Assembly: GCA_964455935.1 (NCBI GenBank)
Contig: CAYVZU010000048.1
Span: 1-26,952 of the forward strand
DNA: 26,952 nucleotides
Source of the DNA: CAYVZU01 sp964455935
Lineage (GTDB): Bacteria; Fibrobacterota; CAYVZU01
Reading direction: 5' to 3'
Shown here: positions 1 to 6,902 of the stretch, one piece after another
Numbering within the stretch: the stretch's first letter is position 1
Layout of the letters: the number at the start of each line of letters is the position of its first letter
Notes under the pieces: generated by a model
Told to the model about the DNA's origin: nothing
Seen by the model: only the letters and a program-made list of their open reading frames with translations
Database searches by the model: none
Translations under genes and position numbers: made by a program

Positions 1-681
1 GGCGGCCAGGAATCCCAGCTTGCGTGGCGTCCCGCCGGTGGAGGGACCTTCACCCTCCAGGCCCCAGATTCCATCGGCGATTGTGAGGGCCGGTTTCACG
101 AGCAGGAATGTTTCCACCAGCATGCGGCCGAATTGAAGCGCATCGATTCCCGCCCGGAAATGCCATTGCGATTTTTCGGCACCGGGAATGCAGCCAAAGC
201 AATTCTTGATTCCCAAGGTCAATCCCATTTGAAGATGGGTTTTCACCTTGGGAATGTTGATGACCACGTCCGCATCGATCACCGCTCTGGCGATGTTGAT
301 CCGGTAACCGGCCCTGGACCGCAGCGGCATTTTCTTACTAGCAAAGTCCTTGATCTCGGCCCCAACTTCCCGAGCCACTTTCGTCATTCCGCTTCCGCGG
401 CAGACAAAGTCGCTGCTTCCGATGCCTGGCGAATCGCCGATCCAGACCCGGCCTCCGGCCTTTTGCGCTGCAAGGGCAATGGCTTTTACAATTTCTGGAT
501 GGGTGGTGATGTGCCTTTCGGGAGGCGTGGCGAACAGAAGATTTGGTTTTAAAAGGACTGTCTGGCCGGGACGAACAAAGGATTCAATGCCGCCAAGAGG
601 GGAGAGAATCTTCCGGATTGCCGACGAAACGTTTTGAGGGTCGTAATCGCTGCAACGGGCCAGCGCCACGCAAGAACCCAT
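1..681 (-). CDS. DUF362 domain-containing protein (3' end beyond window)
   Basis: The reverse strand reads open from an ATG at 681 to the window edge (227 codons, C-terminus missing). The protein has the DUF362 pattern: an early VALARC segment, VLLKPNLL at about residues 52-59, a GDSPG turn, then VVINIPKVKTHLQMGLTLGIKN followed by CFGCIPG and a lone conserved FRAGID. DUF362 proteins are of uncertain function; some are fused to ferredoxin domains and are described as Fe-S proteins, which cannot be judged here because the C-terminus is cut off. I chose the ATG at 681 because GGGG lies nine bases upstream; an in-frame ATG at 705 would add eight residues. It is the last visible gene of the leftward series, 159 bases after the lipoprotein gene. 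Confidence 0.85.
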   Translation of the reverse strand, partial: MGSCVALARCSDYDPQNVSSAIRKILSPLGGIESFVRPGQTVLLKPNLLFATPPERHITTHPEIVKAIALAAQKAGGRVWIGDSPGIGSSDFVCRGSGMTKVAREVGAEIKDFASKKMPLRSRAGYRINIARAVIDADVVINIPKVKTHLQMGLTLGIKNCFGCIPGAEKSQWHFRAGIDALQFGRMLVETFLLVKPALTIADGIWGLEGEGPSTGGTPRKLGFLAA

Positions 682-723
682 CTCGCAGATCCCCTTTGTC
701 TTCATCCGGCTGCGAAGGTCACA

Positions 724-822
724 GCCTGCGTTTCGCTCCATCGGCATATCTTCTTATTGATATGCCTGCTTTGCGCTCCTTGCTTGTGCCCTTCTCGCAC
801 GGCCTCGGGCCTACGCAGGCAT
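724..822. repeat. Nested inverted and direct repeats in the lipoprotein-DUF362 gap
   Basis: The space between the two genes is full of short symmetries. GGCATATC (743-750) and GATATGCC (759-766) form a perfect 8-bp stem with an 8-base loop. ATGCCTGC (762-769) is the exact reverse complement of GCAGGCAT (815-822), and GCCTGCG (724-730) pairs with CGCAGGC (814-820), so alternative folds compete. GCCTGCGTTTCGCTCC (724-739) recurs at 764-779 with two mismatches. No T-run follows on either strand, so a simple terminator is not supported. It may be a miniature dispersed repeat or a structured leader for the DUF362 gene; only one copy is seen in the window. Confidence 0.5.
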
Positions 823-840
823 CCGTGGTATGGGTTCAGG

Positions 841-1452
841 TCAGGGAGTGCCAAGGTCTTTGGCAATCACATCCGAAAGAGCGGCGCGGATCTCGCTATA
901 GCGGGTGACCCGGAAGTATTCGCCGTGAAGCAGCAAGCCTTCTTCGATGAACTGCTTGTTTTCGGGCTGCCTAAAAATTTCCATGTTGTCGAACACAAAT
1001 CCGCCAATGATGGGAACGGGGTAGGTTCGGATCACGGCTTCCTTGTATGGCTGCGTATTGGGGTCGTTTAGTTGAACCCTTGCCGCGTCAATCGAGGCGA
1101 TTTGAAGATAGTTGTCGAAATCCGATCGCTGGGTGGTGCCCTGCAGGATATAGTAACGGATCGGTGCCTTCCCGTTGCGTACGGTAAAGAGGTAGATTGT
1201 CGAATGCATGATGTAATCTTTCCATACGACGGCGCGTTGTTCTTCCGGTGTTCCGCCAAAATATTGGGGATGGGTACGCGAGATGTTATTGCCCGGTTCA
1301 AAAAAGCGAGTGGAAACCGAGTAGCCGCTGGTTTCGAACTGGTCGATGTCCTCGAAGGCAAAGAGCGATTCGCGCTCGAACCAGCTCATCTGCTTGCCGC
1401 CGCAGGACAGCATAATAAGTCCCGCCAAAAGGGCGATAACCGGTTTTCGCAT
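841..1452 (-). CDS. Predicted lipoprotein of unknown function
   Basis: This 203-residue product starts with a typical lipoprotein signal: a charged MRK, a hydrophobic stretch and the lipobox LMLSC-GG, so it should be lipidated on Cys and anchored in an envelope membrane. The start at 1452 is supported by GGAGG five bases upstream; a longer reading to 1488 lacks this. The mature part is soluble, mixed alpha/beta in look, rich in Tyr and Phe. I do not recognise the family. A resemblance to GWxTD-type lipoproteins was considered but the motif is absent. It follows the nitroreductase gene by 102 bases in the same direction and may have its own promoter. Confidence 0.75.
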   Translation of the reverse strand: MRKPVIALLAGLIMLSCGGKQMSWFERESLFAFEDIDQFETSGYSVSTRFFEPGNNISRTHPQYFGGTPEEQRAVVWKDYIMHSTIYLFTVRNGKAPIRYYILQGTTQRSDFDNYLQIASIDAARVQLNDPNTQPYKEAVIRTYPVPIIGGFVFDNMEIFRQPENKQFIEEGLLLHGEYFRVTRYSEIRAALSDVIAKDLGTP

Positions 1453-1503
1453 TGGTGCCTCCATTGCGCATGGGGCCTTTGTAATCAAACTTACCCCTTG
1501 TTG

Positions 1504-1532
1504 AATCTAATATTGGATTTGCCTAATTGCAA
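1504..1532 (-). promoter_or_regulatory. Possible sigma-70-type promoter for the lipoprotein gene
   Basis: On the minus strand TTGCAA (1532-1527) and TAGATT (1509-1504) are 17 bases apart, each matching four of six consensus positions, in an AT-rich gap about 50 bases upstream of the lipoprotein start. Weak match; offered only because the gap otherwise breaks the overlapping gene series. Confidence 0.25.
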
Positions 1533-1554
1533 AAGTTGGGCACGATATCCTGTT

Positions 1555-2097
1555 TTAATTCCTGAACTTGCGGATTTCCGCAAGGGGTTTCCGTTGCTTG
1601 GGCCGTTGCTCTTTTTGCTCGGGAAATCCCAGGCTTAAAAGAACATCGATGCGTTGGAATCGCGGGATTCCAAGGTACTTTTTCACGGCTTTTTCGTTGA
1701 ACCAGCCAAGCCAGCAAGAGCCAATTCCAAGTTCCGCGGCCGCCAGCACAAGATGCTCACAGGCAATTCCAATGTCAATCAGGTTGTAGTGTGTGCGCCG
1801 AAACAGTGCGCCGGCTTGCGCTGTCGGCGAAGAAAATTTTGTTACTACGGCAATCAGAATCGGCGCTTCCGAAGCAAAAGCATTCATGGAGTATAGGCCC
1901 GAGAATGCGGCCTTGCTTAACGCCTTGACTGAATCCGGCTTGTCGGCCACGATGAATTCCCATGGCTGCGAATTGCATGCAGAGGGTGCAAGCCGGGCTG
2001 CCTCCAGGCACTTGTCAATCTGGTCCCGGGGAATCGGGGTCGAAAGAAAACGTCGCGTACTCTGGCGTTGGTTGACCAACGACAGAAAGTCGCTCAC
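1555..2097 (-). CDS. Nitroreductase family protein
   Basis: This 180-residue protein is a single-domain nitroreductase, an FMN-dependent oxidoreductase that uses NAD(P)H to reduce nitro compounds, quinones or related substrates. The N-terminal FMN-binding signature is clear: RQSTRRF at 11-17 and APSACNSQPW at 37-46. The middle part with LVLAAAELGIGSCWLGWF and the C-terminal LSLGFPEQ are also typical. Length is usual for the short subfamily. The start is a GTG that overlaps the stop of the upstream propeller gene as GTGA, so it is the last gene of the pyrE operon by position and is probably translationally coupled. The natural substrate cannot be told from sequence. Confidence 0.9.
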   Translation of the reverse strand: MSDFLSLVNQRQSTRRFLSTPIPRDQIDKCLEAARLAPSACNSQPWEFIVADKPDSVKALSKAAFSGLYSMNAFASEAPILIAVVTKFSSPTAQAGALFRRTHYNLIDIGIACEHLVLAAAELGIGSCWLGWFNEKAVKKYLGIPRFQRIDVLLSLGFPEQKEQRPKQRKPLAEIRKFRN

Positions 2098-3185
2098 TGG
2101 GTGACCTGGACGACAGCAGTCGCTCGGTTGGGATTCTTTTCATCGGAAGTCAGCAGGCGGCCTTGGAGGTCGAACCCGACCGTGCCTTCTCGGCGGCTTC
2201 CGAGAAGCAAGACTTCGGCGGTCTTTCGGGGTTTGGCGACTCGGGTCGCACCGGGTATTTGGATTCCGGAGAAGAGCTTCCTGCGATCACCGTTGGGCAC
2301 GCCGGGGATGTCTACTACCGCTTTGTAAACTGCTCTGTAACCGGTCCCTTGCTGGGTCAGGAATACAGTGCGATTATCGGGACCTCCAAAACAAAGATTG
2401 CTAAGTCCGCCTGCGCCATTGGCTACGATGATTGTATCCAGGTACTGGCCCATTGGGGAAATCCGGAATGCCTTGCCTTTGTCATACAAGCAATACCAAT
2501 AATTGCCTTGCATGTCCGTTTTCATTCCGTCGCCCCATTTGGAGTTCGTCACCAGTGCACGGCGGTTGGTGCCACCGGAAGGGGTGATGGCGTACTCGAA
2601 AAGAGTGACTGTATCGTTTTCTGGCCGAATGCCGCCGGTGGCGGTGAGCGCTGTCGCCACGATCAGCTTGTTCTGCGCCAAGTTCAGGGTAAGACCGTTG
2701 GGGCTCCTGGATGTGGCAAAGAGCTTTACGGCGCCACCGAGTGGAATAAAATAGATTGCCCCATCGGTATCGCTGTCCGTGAAATATATGGTGCCATCCA
2801 AACCAATAGTGAGATCATTGGGATTTCTAAAGGCAGCTCCTGTATGAGTCCGGTCCGCAATTGTGGTAATTGTCCCTTGCTTTGAAATTCTGACAACCTT
2901 TTTCCCTGTAGCATCGGTTACCAATAAATTTCCGAGAGTGTCGAATTCTGAACCGTTGGGACCAATTAGTGTGGCGAAATCTGAGACAACCCCTTGAGGC
3001 GTGATCTTCTTGACCAGGTGAAGCAAGCTGCCGGTGCAGACAAACAGGTTCTCCTGGGCATCAACGGACGGCCCTTCCGCGTAGCCCATTCCGGATACCC
3101 ACAGCGTGGCCGTATAGGTTTTGGCTTTTGCCAGCGTGAAAATCGTCAACACGATCAGCGCGGTTGAACGAATGATGGCTTTCAT
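2094..3185 (-). CDS. Exported SMP-30/gluconolactonase-like beta-propeller protein
   Basis: The 363-residue product has an N-terminal signal peptide (MKAIIRSTALIVLTIFTLAKA) and then repeated propeller blades with the SMP-30/NHL look: PNGSEFDTLGNLLVTD, PNDLTIGLDGTIYFTDS, PNGLTLNLAQNKLIVA and GDGMKTDMQGNYWYC. Members of this family include sugar lactonases and strictosidine-synthase-like hydrolases that bind a divalent metal in the central channel; many exported members are uncharacterised. The start at 3185 overlaps the stop of the decarboxylase gene as ATGA; a longer start would give no signal peptide at the N-terminus. Placement after nucleotide-sugar genes suggests a periplasmic role with sugars, but this is inference. 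Confidence 0.85.
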   Translation of the reverse strand: MKAIIRSTALIVLTIFTLAKAKTYTATLWVSGMGYAEGPSVDAQENLFVCTGSLLHLVKKITPQGVVSDFATLIGPNGSEFDTLGNLLVTDATGKKVVRISKQGTITTIADRTHTGAAFRNPNDLTIGLDGTIYFTDSDTDGAIYFIPLGGAVKLFATSRSPNGLTLNLAQNKLIVATALTATGGIRPENDTVTLFEYAITPSGGTNRRALVTNSKWGDGMKTDMQGNYWYCLYDKGKAFRISPMGQYLDTIIVANGAGGLSNLCFGGPDNRTVFLTQQGTGYRAVYKAVVDIPGVPNGDRRKLFSGIQIPGATRVAKPRKTAEVLLLGSRREGTVGFDLQGRLLTSDEKNPNRATAVVQVTQ

Positions 3186-4114
3186 ATCTTCGTCCTCGCC
3201 CATTCGATGAATTTTTTCAATCCTTCTTCAACTGGCACCTTGGGTTCCCATCCTAGGATACTTTTTGCCCGCGTAATGTCGGGCTGGCGGACTTTGGGAT
3301 CGTCAACAGGCAGTGGTTTCGAGATGATCTTCGAATCGGAGCCGGTGATCGCAAGGATCTTCTCGGCAAAAGCCTTCACGCTCATTTCAGTGGGGTTGCC
3401 GATATTCACCGGGTCGGATTCCTTGGACATCAGCAAGCGATAAATTCCCTCCACAAGGTCCGCGACGTAGCAAAAACTGCGGGTCTGCGAACCGTCGCCG
3501 AACATGGTTAGATCCTTGCCCCGCAGGGCCTGGCTTACGAAGGCCGGGACAACACGACCGTCGTTAAGGCGCATGCGCGGGCCATAGGTGTTAAAAATCC
3601 TTACGATGCGCGTTTCCACCTTATGGAAACGATGGTAGGCCATGGTCATTGCCTCGGCAAATCGCTTGGCTTCATCATAGACGCCGCGCGGTCCTACTGG
3701 ATTCACATTTCCCCAGTAGGTCTCGGTCTGCGGGTGGATGAGAGGATCGCCGTAAACCTCGGATGTCGAGGCCAAAAGGAAAGTGGCCTTTTTTTCCTTG
3801 GCAAGGCCCAGGACTTTGTGCGTTCCCAACGAGCCCACCTTCAGGGTCTGAATGGGATATTCCAAATAATCGATGGGGGAGGCCGGAGAGGCGAAGTGGA
3901 GGATGTAGTCGACAGGTCCGGGCACGTGGATATAGTTGGTCACGTCGTGCTTGAGGAAGGAGAAGGCGGGGTTCCCGAAAAGGTGCTCGACATTTTCAAG
4001 ATTGCCCGTAATCAGGTTATCCACGGCAACGGCCTGATGGCCTTTGGCGATGAGGTAATCACAGAGATGCGAACCCAGAAAACCGGCACCGCCGGTAACA
4101 ACGACCTTAGCCAT
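3182..4114 (-). CDS. uxs: UDP-glucuronate decarboxylase (UDP-xylose synthase)
   Basis: The 310-residue protein is a short-chain dehydrogenase/reductase of the extended class that converts UDP-glucuronate to UDP-xylose with NAD+. The Rossmann motif GGAGFLG is at 8-14, the active-site segment STSEVYGDP at 116-124, and the catalytic Tyr-Lys pair in YDEAKR at 146-151, preceded by NPVGPRG as in UXS enzymes. RIFNTYGPRM and the FGDGSQTRSFCYV segment are further hallmarks. UDP-xylose is a precursor of cell-surface glycans. The start at 4114 has a GGGAGA ribosome site and overlaps the end of the cupin gene by eight bases; an upstream in-frame start at 4171 would add 19 unconserved residues. Confidence 0.93.
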   Translation of the reverse strand: MAKVVVTGGAGFLGSHLCDYLIAKGHQAVAVDNLITGNLENVEHLFGNPAFSFLKHDVTNYIHVPGPVDYILHFASPASPIDYLEYPIQTLKVGSLGTHKVLGLAKEKKATFLLASTSEVYGDPLIHPQTETYWGNVNPVGPRGVYDEAKRFAEAMTMAYHRFHKVETRIVRIFNTYGPRMRLNDGRVVPAFVSQALRGKDLTMFGDGSQTRSFCYVADLVEGIYRLLMSKESDPVNIGNPTEMSVKAFAEKILAITGSDSKIISKPLPVDDPKVRQPDITRAKSILGWEPKVPVEEGLKKFIEWARTKI

Positions 4115-4562
4115 CTTTTCTCTCCCAGGAATAGGGAATGTGGTTCTTGTGCGGGTCAATCCGGTTCTCATCCGGTTTGGCGCGGTTGAACAACTCGCTT
4201 ACCGTGTTGATGATGACGGCCTCTTCGAGGCTGGTGCATTTCCATCCGTGCCACAGACCGGGCGGAACAACAATCACACGCGGCGCGTGAACGCCTAAAT
4301 GAAACTCGTTGAGCTCGCCCTTTGTTTGGGAATTGGGGCGCTCGTCATACACAACAAGTTTGATCATGCCGAACACGCAGCAGATATGGTCCCACTGGCG
4401 CGCATGCGTATGCCAGGCTTTCACCGCCCCCGGCATGGTGGTGGACATATAAAGCTGCCCAAACTTTTTGAATGCGGGGTCGTCGGAACGTAGAATCTCC
4501 ATGACGCGGCCGCGTTCGTCGGCGTAAACCTTCAGTTCCTTAATCTCAATTCCACCGATCAT
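4107..4562 (-). CDS. dTDP-4-dehydrorhamnose 3,5-epimerase-like cupin
   Basis: The 151-residue protein has the RmlC-type cupin fold: DERGRVMEIL (15-24), FGQLYMSTTMPGAVKAWHTH (34-53) with the paired histidines 51 and 53, VVYDERPNSQT (70-80) and VVPPGLWHGW (98-107). RmlC enzymes epimerise carbons 3 and 5 of a nucleotide-linked 4-keto sugar. It is shorter than classical RmlC and belongs with the compact members ending in a PDE-R-x-PH-x-NHIPYSW tail. The catalytic Tyr expected near SELxN is Phe125 here, so activity may be changed, for example to an isomerase or a binding protein. The start overlaps the pyrE stop as ATGA. Neighbours argue for a role in making an activated sugar. Confidence 0.8.
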   Translation of the reverse strand: MIGGIEIKELKVYADERGRVMEILRSDDPAFKKFGQLYMSTTMPGAVKAWHTHARQWDHICCVFGMIKLVVYDERPNSQTKGELNEFHLGVHAPRVIVVPPGLWHGWKCTSLEEAVIINTVSELFNRAKPDENRIDPHKNHIPYSWERKDG

Positions 4563-5149
4563 TTTCCACTTCCTTGTGGAAGCTTTCTCGAACCCGGCTT
4601 GACCAGAGGAATGTTTTCTTTGCACAGCGGACAGGTTTCGGGCGAATACGTCACAACCTCGACCTGCATCAGGCTCCTCACATTCGCAAGTCCGCTTCGT
4701 CCGGAGCTGCGGTCGACCAGAACGCCGATCCCGGCGATTTTGCCGCCCCGCGACTCAACAAGAGCAACCACTTCCTTTATGGATTTTCCCGTTGTTAGCA
4801 CGTCTTCAACTACCAGGACTCGTTCGCCCTCGGCAACCGAAAAACCACGGCGCAGGCTCATTTCGTTGTTCTCGCGCTCGGCGAAGACCGCCCTTTTGTC
4901 CAACTCACGGCCCACTTCCTGGCCCACCACAATACCGCCCAGGGCCGGGGAGATCACAAGGTCGATGGTCTCGGCCGAAAATTGCCGGGCCAGGTCTTTG
5001 CAGAGCAGAGACGCGTACCGCGGGTGCTGCAGCACCAAAGCGCACTGGAAATAATGCGGACTGTGCAGGCCCGAGGTAAGCAAAAAATGCCCTTTGAGGA
5101 AGGCTCGGGTTTTTTCAAAAAGGTCCAGGACTTCGACTTGCTTTAGCAT
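4559..5149 (-). CDS. pyrE: Orotate phosphoribosyltransferase
   Basis: The 196-residue protein transfers the phosphoribosyl group of PRPP to orotate to give OMP in pyrimidine synthesis. The PRPP-binding loop VLVVEDVLTTGKS is at 111-123; HFLLTSGLHSPHYFQ at 21-35 and the flexible-loop region ERENNEMSLRRGF at 91-103 fit the family. Length is normal for the short archaeal/bacterial type. The ATG at 5149 has AAGGGA five bases upstream. It is first in an overlapping set with sugar-nucleotide genes; a link through UTP supply for UDP-sugars is plausible but inferred. Confidence 0.93.
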   Translation of the reverse strand: MLKQVEVLDLFEKTRAFLKGHFLLTSGLHSPHYFQCALVLQHPRYASLLCKDLARQFSAETIDLVISPALGGIVVGQEVGRELDKRAVFAERENNEMSLRRGFSVAEGERVLVVEDVLTTGKSIKEVVALVESRGGKIAGIGVLVDRSSGRSGLANVRSLMQVEVVTYSPETCPLCKENIPLVKPGSRKLPQGSGK

Positions 5150-5330
5150 GGATATCCCTTTCTTTTAGTAACTGCTCGGGATCCCATGAAACCATCGAGA
5201 GAAATCCAAGTTAGGAATGAGAGCGCAGAGGAAAATCTTTTTGGCGCGCCTCGCGCAGGCCAAAGCCTTTCTCCTCTCTGTGTCCTCCGTGATTTCATGA
5301 TTGTATCCAGAGCTGTGAGTGGTTCTTCCT
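5150..5330. other. Gap between the export operon and the pyrE operon, with a hairpin
   Basis: This 181-base co-directional gap holds no open frame of note. A hairpin is formed by TTTGGC (5240-5245) and GCCAAA (5259-5264), with an inner GCGC/GCGC stem around CTC. In the direction of transcription (minus) it is followed by AAAAGATTTT rather than a T-run, so intrinsic termination is doubtful. The stretch at 5274-5291 (CTCTCTGTGTCCTCCGTG) resembles low-complexity intergenic repeats known from several environmental genomes. I could not identify a convincing promoter for pyrE; read-through from the export operon is possible. Confidence 0.4.
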
Positions 5331-6902
5331 CTATTTGACCAGAATCACGCCAAGCTGGTCCGGCAGCGGCCGGACCAGCGTTTTTCCCTCGCGATCGAAA
5401 CTCTTGCCGGGCATGGTCAAGGCCCTGTAATTCCAGTTGCGAACCGCGTTGAAGGTGCTGTAGACCTCCATGGCCCTGGGCACCGACAGGCTGGTTTCGG
5501 TCCCGCCCAGGGCCCGGCCCATAATGGAAGTGGACAAGACAATATTCTTCTTTCGCAGGCCATCAACAAATAATGTCAATACTTTCTTCTGCCGCTCGGC
5601 CATCCCCTGAAAATCCGCGCCCGGCGCCAGGAGACGTGCTACCTGCTCTCCGTTGAGGCGCATTGGACCCGCCGTCAACTTCAGCATGGCGGCGGATTGG
5701 GCGTCAAGGTCCATATTGATGCCGTTAAGCAGGTCGACCGAACGCTCCACATCGAGCACGCCAAAGACGAGGAGGTCATCGATTTTTTGTCGCAGGATTC
5801 GTTCGGCCAGCGTCACCGCGAATTTTGCGCCGCCATAGAGGAATGATTTCTCGAATTCTTCGAACCCGGTGACGAAGTCGCCCACCCATGTGTTGGGCGG
5901 GATGTGCATTGAAACGATCTCCTGGTTGGCCGCGTCGAGACGGAAGTAAATGTAGGTGCTCGGTTTTCCGCAGAGCAGCATGCTAAAGGGGCGGTGCATT
6001 TTCTCGTATACGGCTTTCTCCTCCTGAAGGATCTGCACGCCCTCCAAGTCGTTTCGACCCGAAAATTCCTGCGGGCGCAGCACCGGGTCGGTGGCCCCCA
6101 CAATGACCCGCTGGCCGGCGATCATGTTTGTTCCATCGCCCCCCTCGGCAGATTGGACATAGGCGAACCCGTCGTGCAACCGAAATACGGTTTCATCCGG
6201 AGCCACATCGAACGTGAATTCCGTTCCCCGAATGGTTACGCGCAGGTGCGGCGTCCAGAATTGGAATTCCTCGGTTCCCGTCAGGGGCTGAATTTTGGCG
6301 TATGCCCGGCCGAGTTCGACATAAAAGATATTGCGCCGTTTTCCTTCGGCGGGCGCCAGTATCTTTTCGAGCCGGCCGCGCGCGCTTTCGAGCAGGATGA
6401 TCTGGCTGCCGTCGCGCCAGGCCAGTTGTACCTGCCCCGTCTGCGAACAGACAATTCGGTCCCCTTCGTTGAGGAAGGAGCCGGGTGATATGGTTTTGGC
6501 GGAATTGTCCCGGTCGAAAACATCAACGGTGCCGCGCAGGAAATCGACTGCGCAGGCCCCGCCCTTTTCGCCCTTGGCCATATCGACGCGCGCGTCCAGC
6601 TTGCCGACTTGAATCTTTTCGCCATTGCGAACAGGGCGGCTCAGGGAATCCCGGCCCACATCGGAGGTGAGCACGACGCCAGCCGCCATCAGCACGTCGA
6701 AGAGACTGGACCCCAGGGGAATGCGATGCGGCCCGGGGTGGCGCACATTCCCCGATACCGTGACGGTGATCCGCGCAGACCGGTCGGCGGGCCCGTTCCA
6801 CCACCGCCGCAGACCGGACCAGGCCGCGAAGGCGACAAGGCCGATGCAAAGGATGTAGAATACGCGTTCGACCAGTTTCGCCCGGGGACTGCCGATTTTC
6901 AT
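5331..6902 (-). CDS. Membrane-anchored SLBB-FecR-LCP-like fusion protein
   Basis: The 523-residue product has one N-terminal membrane segment (about 11-31), so the rest should be periplasmic. Residues 45-100 look like an SLBB polysaccharide-export domain (VSGNVRHPG, then VRNGEKIQVG). Residues 118-275 are a FecR domain, with GDRIVCSQTGQVQLAWRDGS and VTIRGTEFTFDV. Residues 300-520 resemble a LytR/CpsA/Psr (LCP) domain: IVSMHIPPNTWV at 329-340 lines up with the family's SIPRDT strand, VDLLNGINMDL with the VDxLGGV strand, and GEQVARLL...ERQKKVL (418-441) with the G-x-x-AL-Y-x-R...RQ-x-VL helix. The arginine of IPRD is Pro335 here. LCP enzymes attach undecaprenyl-linked glycopolymers to peptidoglycan. 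The start overlaps the kinase stop as ATGA. The SLBB and FecR calls are firmer than the LCP call. Confidence 0.82.
   Translation of the reverse strand: MKIGSPRAKLVERVFYILCIGLVAFAAWSGLRRWWNGPADRSARITVTVSGNVRHPGPHRIPLGSSLFDVLMAAGVVLTSDVGRDSLSRPVRNGEKIQVGKLDARVDMAKGEKGGACAVDFLRGTVDVFDRDNSAKTISPGSFLNEGDRIVCSQTGQVQLAWRDGSQIILLESARGRLEKILAPAEGKRRNIFYVELGRAYAKIQPLTGTEEFQFWTPHLRVTIRGTEFTFDVAPDETVFRLHDGFAYVQSAEGGDGTNMIAGQRVIVGATDPVLRPQEFSGRNDLEGVQILQEEKAVYEKMHRPFSMLLCGKPSTYIYFRLDAANQEIVSMHIPPNTWVGDFVTGFEEFEKSFLYGGAKFAVTLAERILRQKIDDLLVFGVLDVERSVDLLNGINMDLDAQSAAMLKLTAGPMRLNGEQVARLLAPGADFQGMAERQKKVLTLFVDGLRKKNIVLSTSIMGRALGGTETSLSVPRAMEVYSTFNAVRNWNYRALTMPGKSFDREGKTLVRPLPDQLGVILVK

Noticed and set aside
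133..1071. Overlapping plus-strand frames in the first kilobase
   Set aside because: They lie opposite the DUF362 and lipoprotein genes, whose minus-strand readings have family motifs and ribosome sites.
841..1452. GWxTD-domain assignment for the lipoprotein
   Set aside because: Context and length are suggestive but the GWxTD motif is absent.
2163..2885. Plus-strand open frame of 240 codons
   Set aside because: Shadow of the propeller gene on the other strand, with no recognisable domain.
5240..5264. Hairpin as intrinsic terminator of the export operon
   Set aside because: The stem is followed by AAAAGATTTT in the direction of transcription, not by a T-run.
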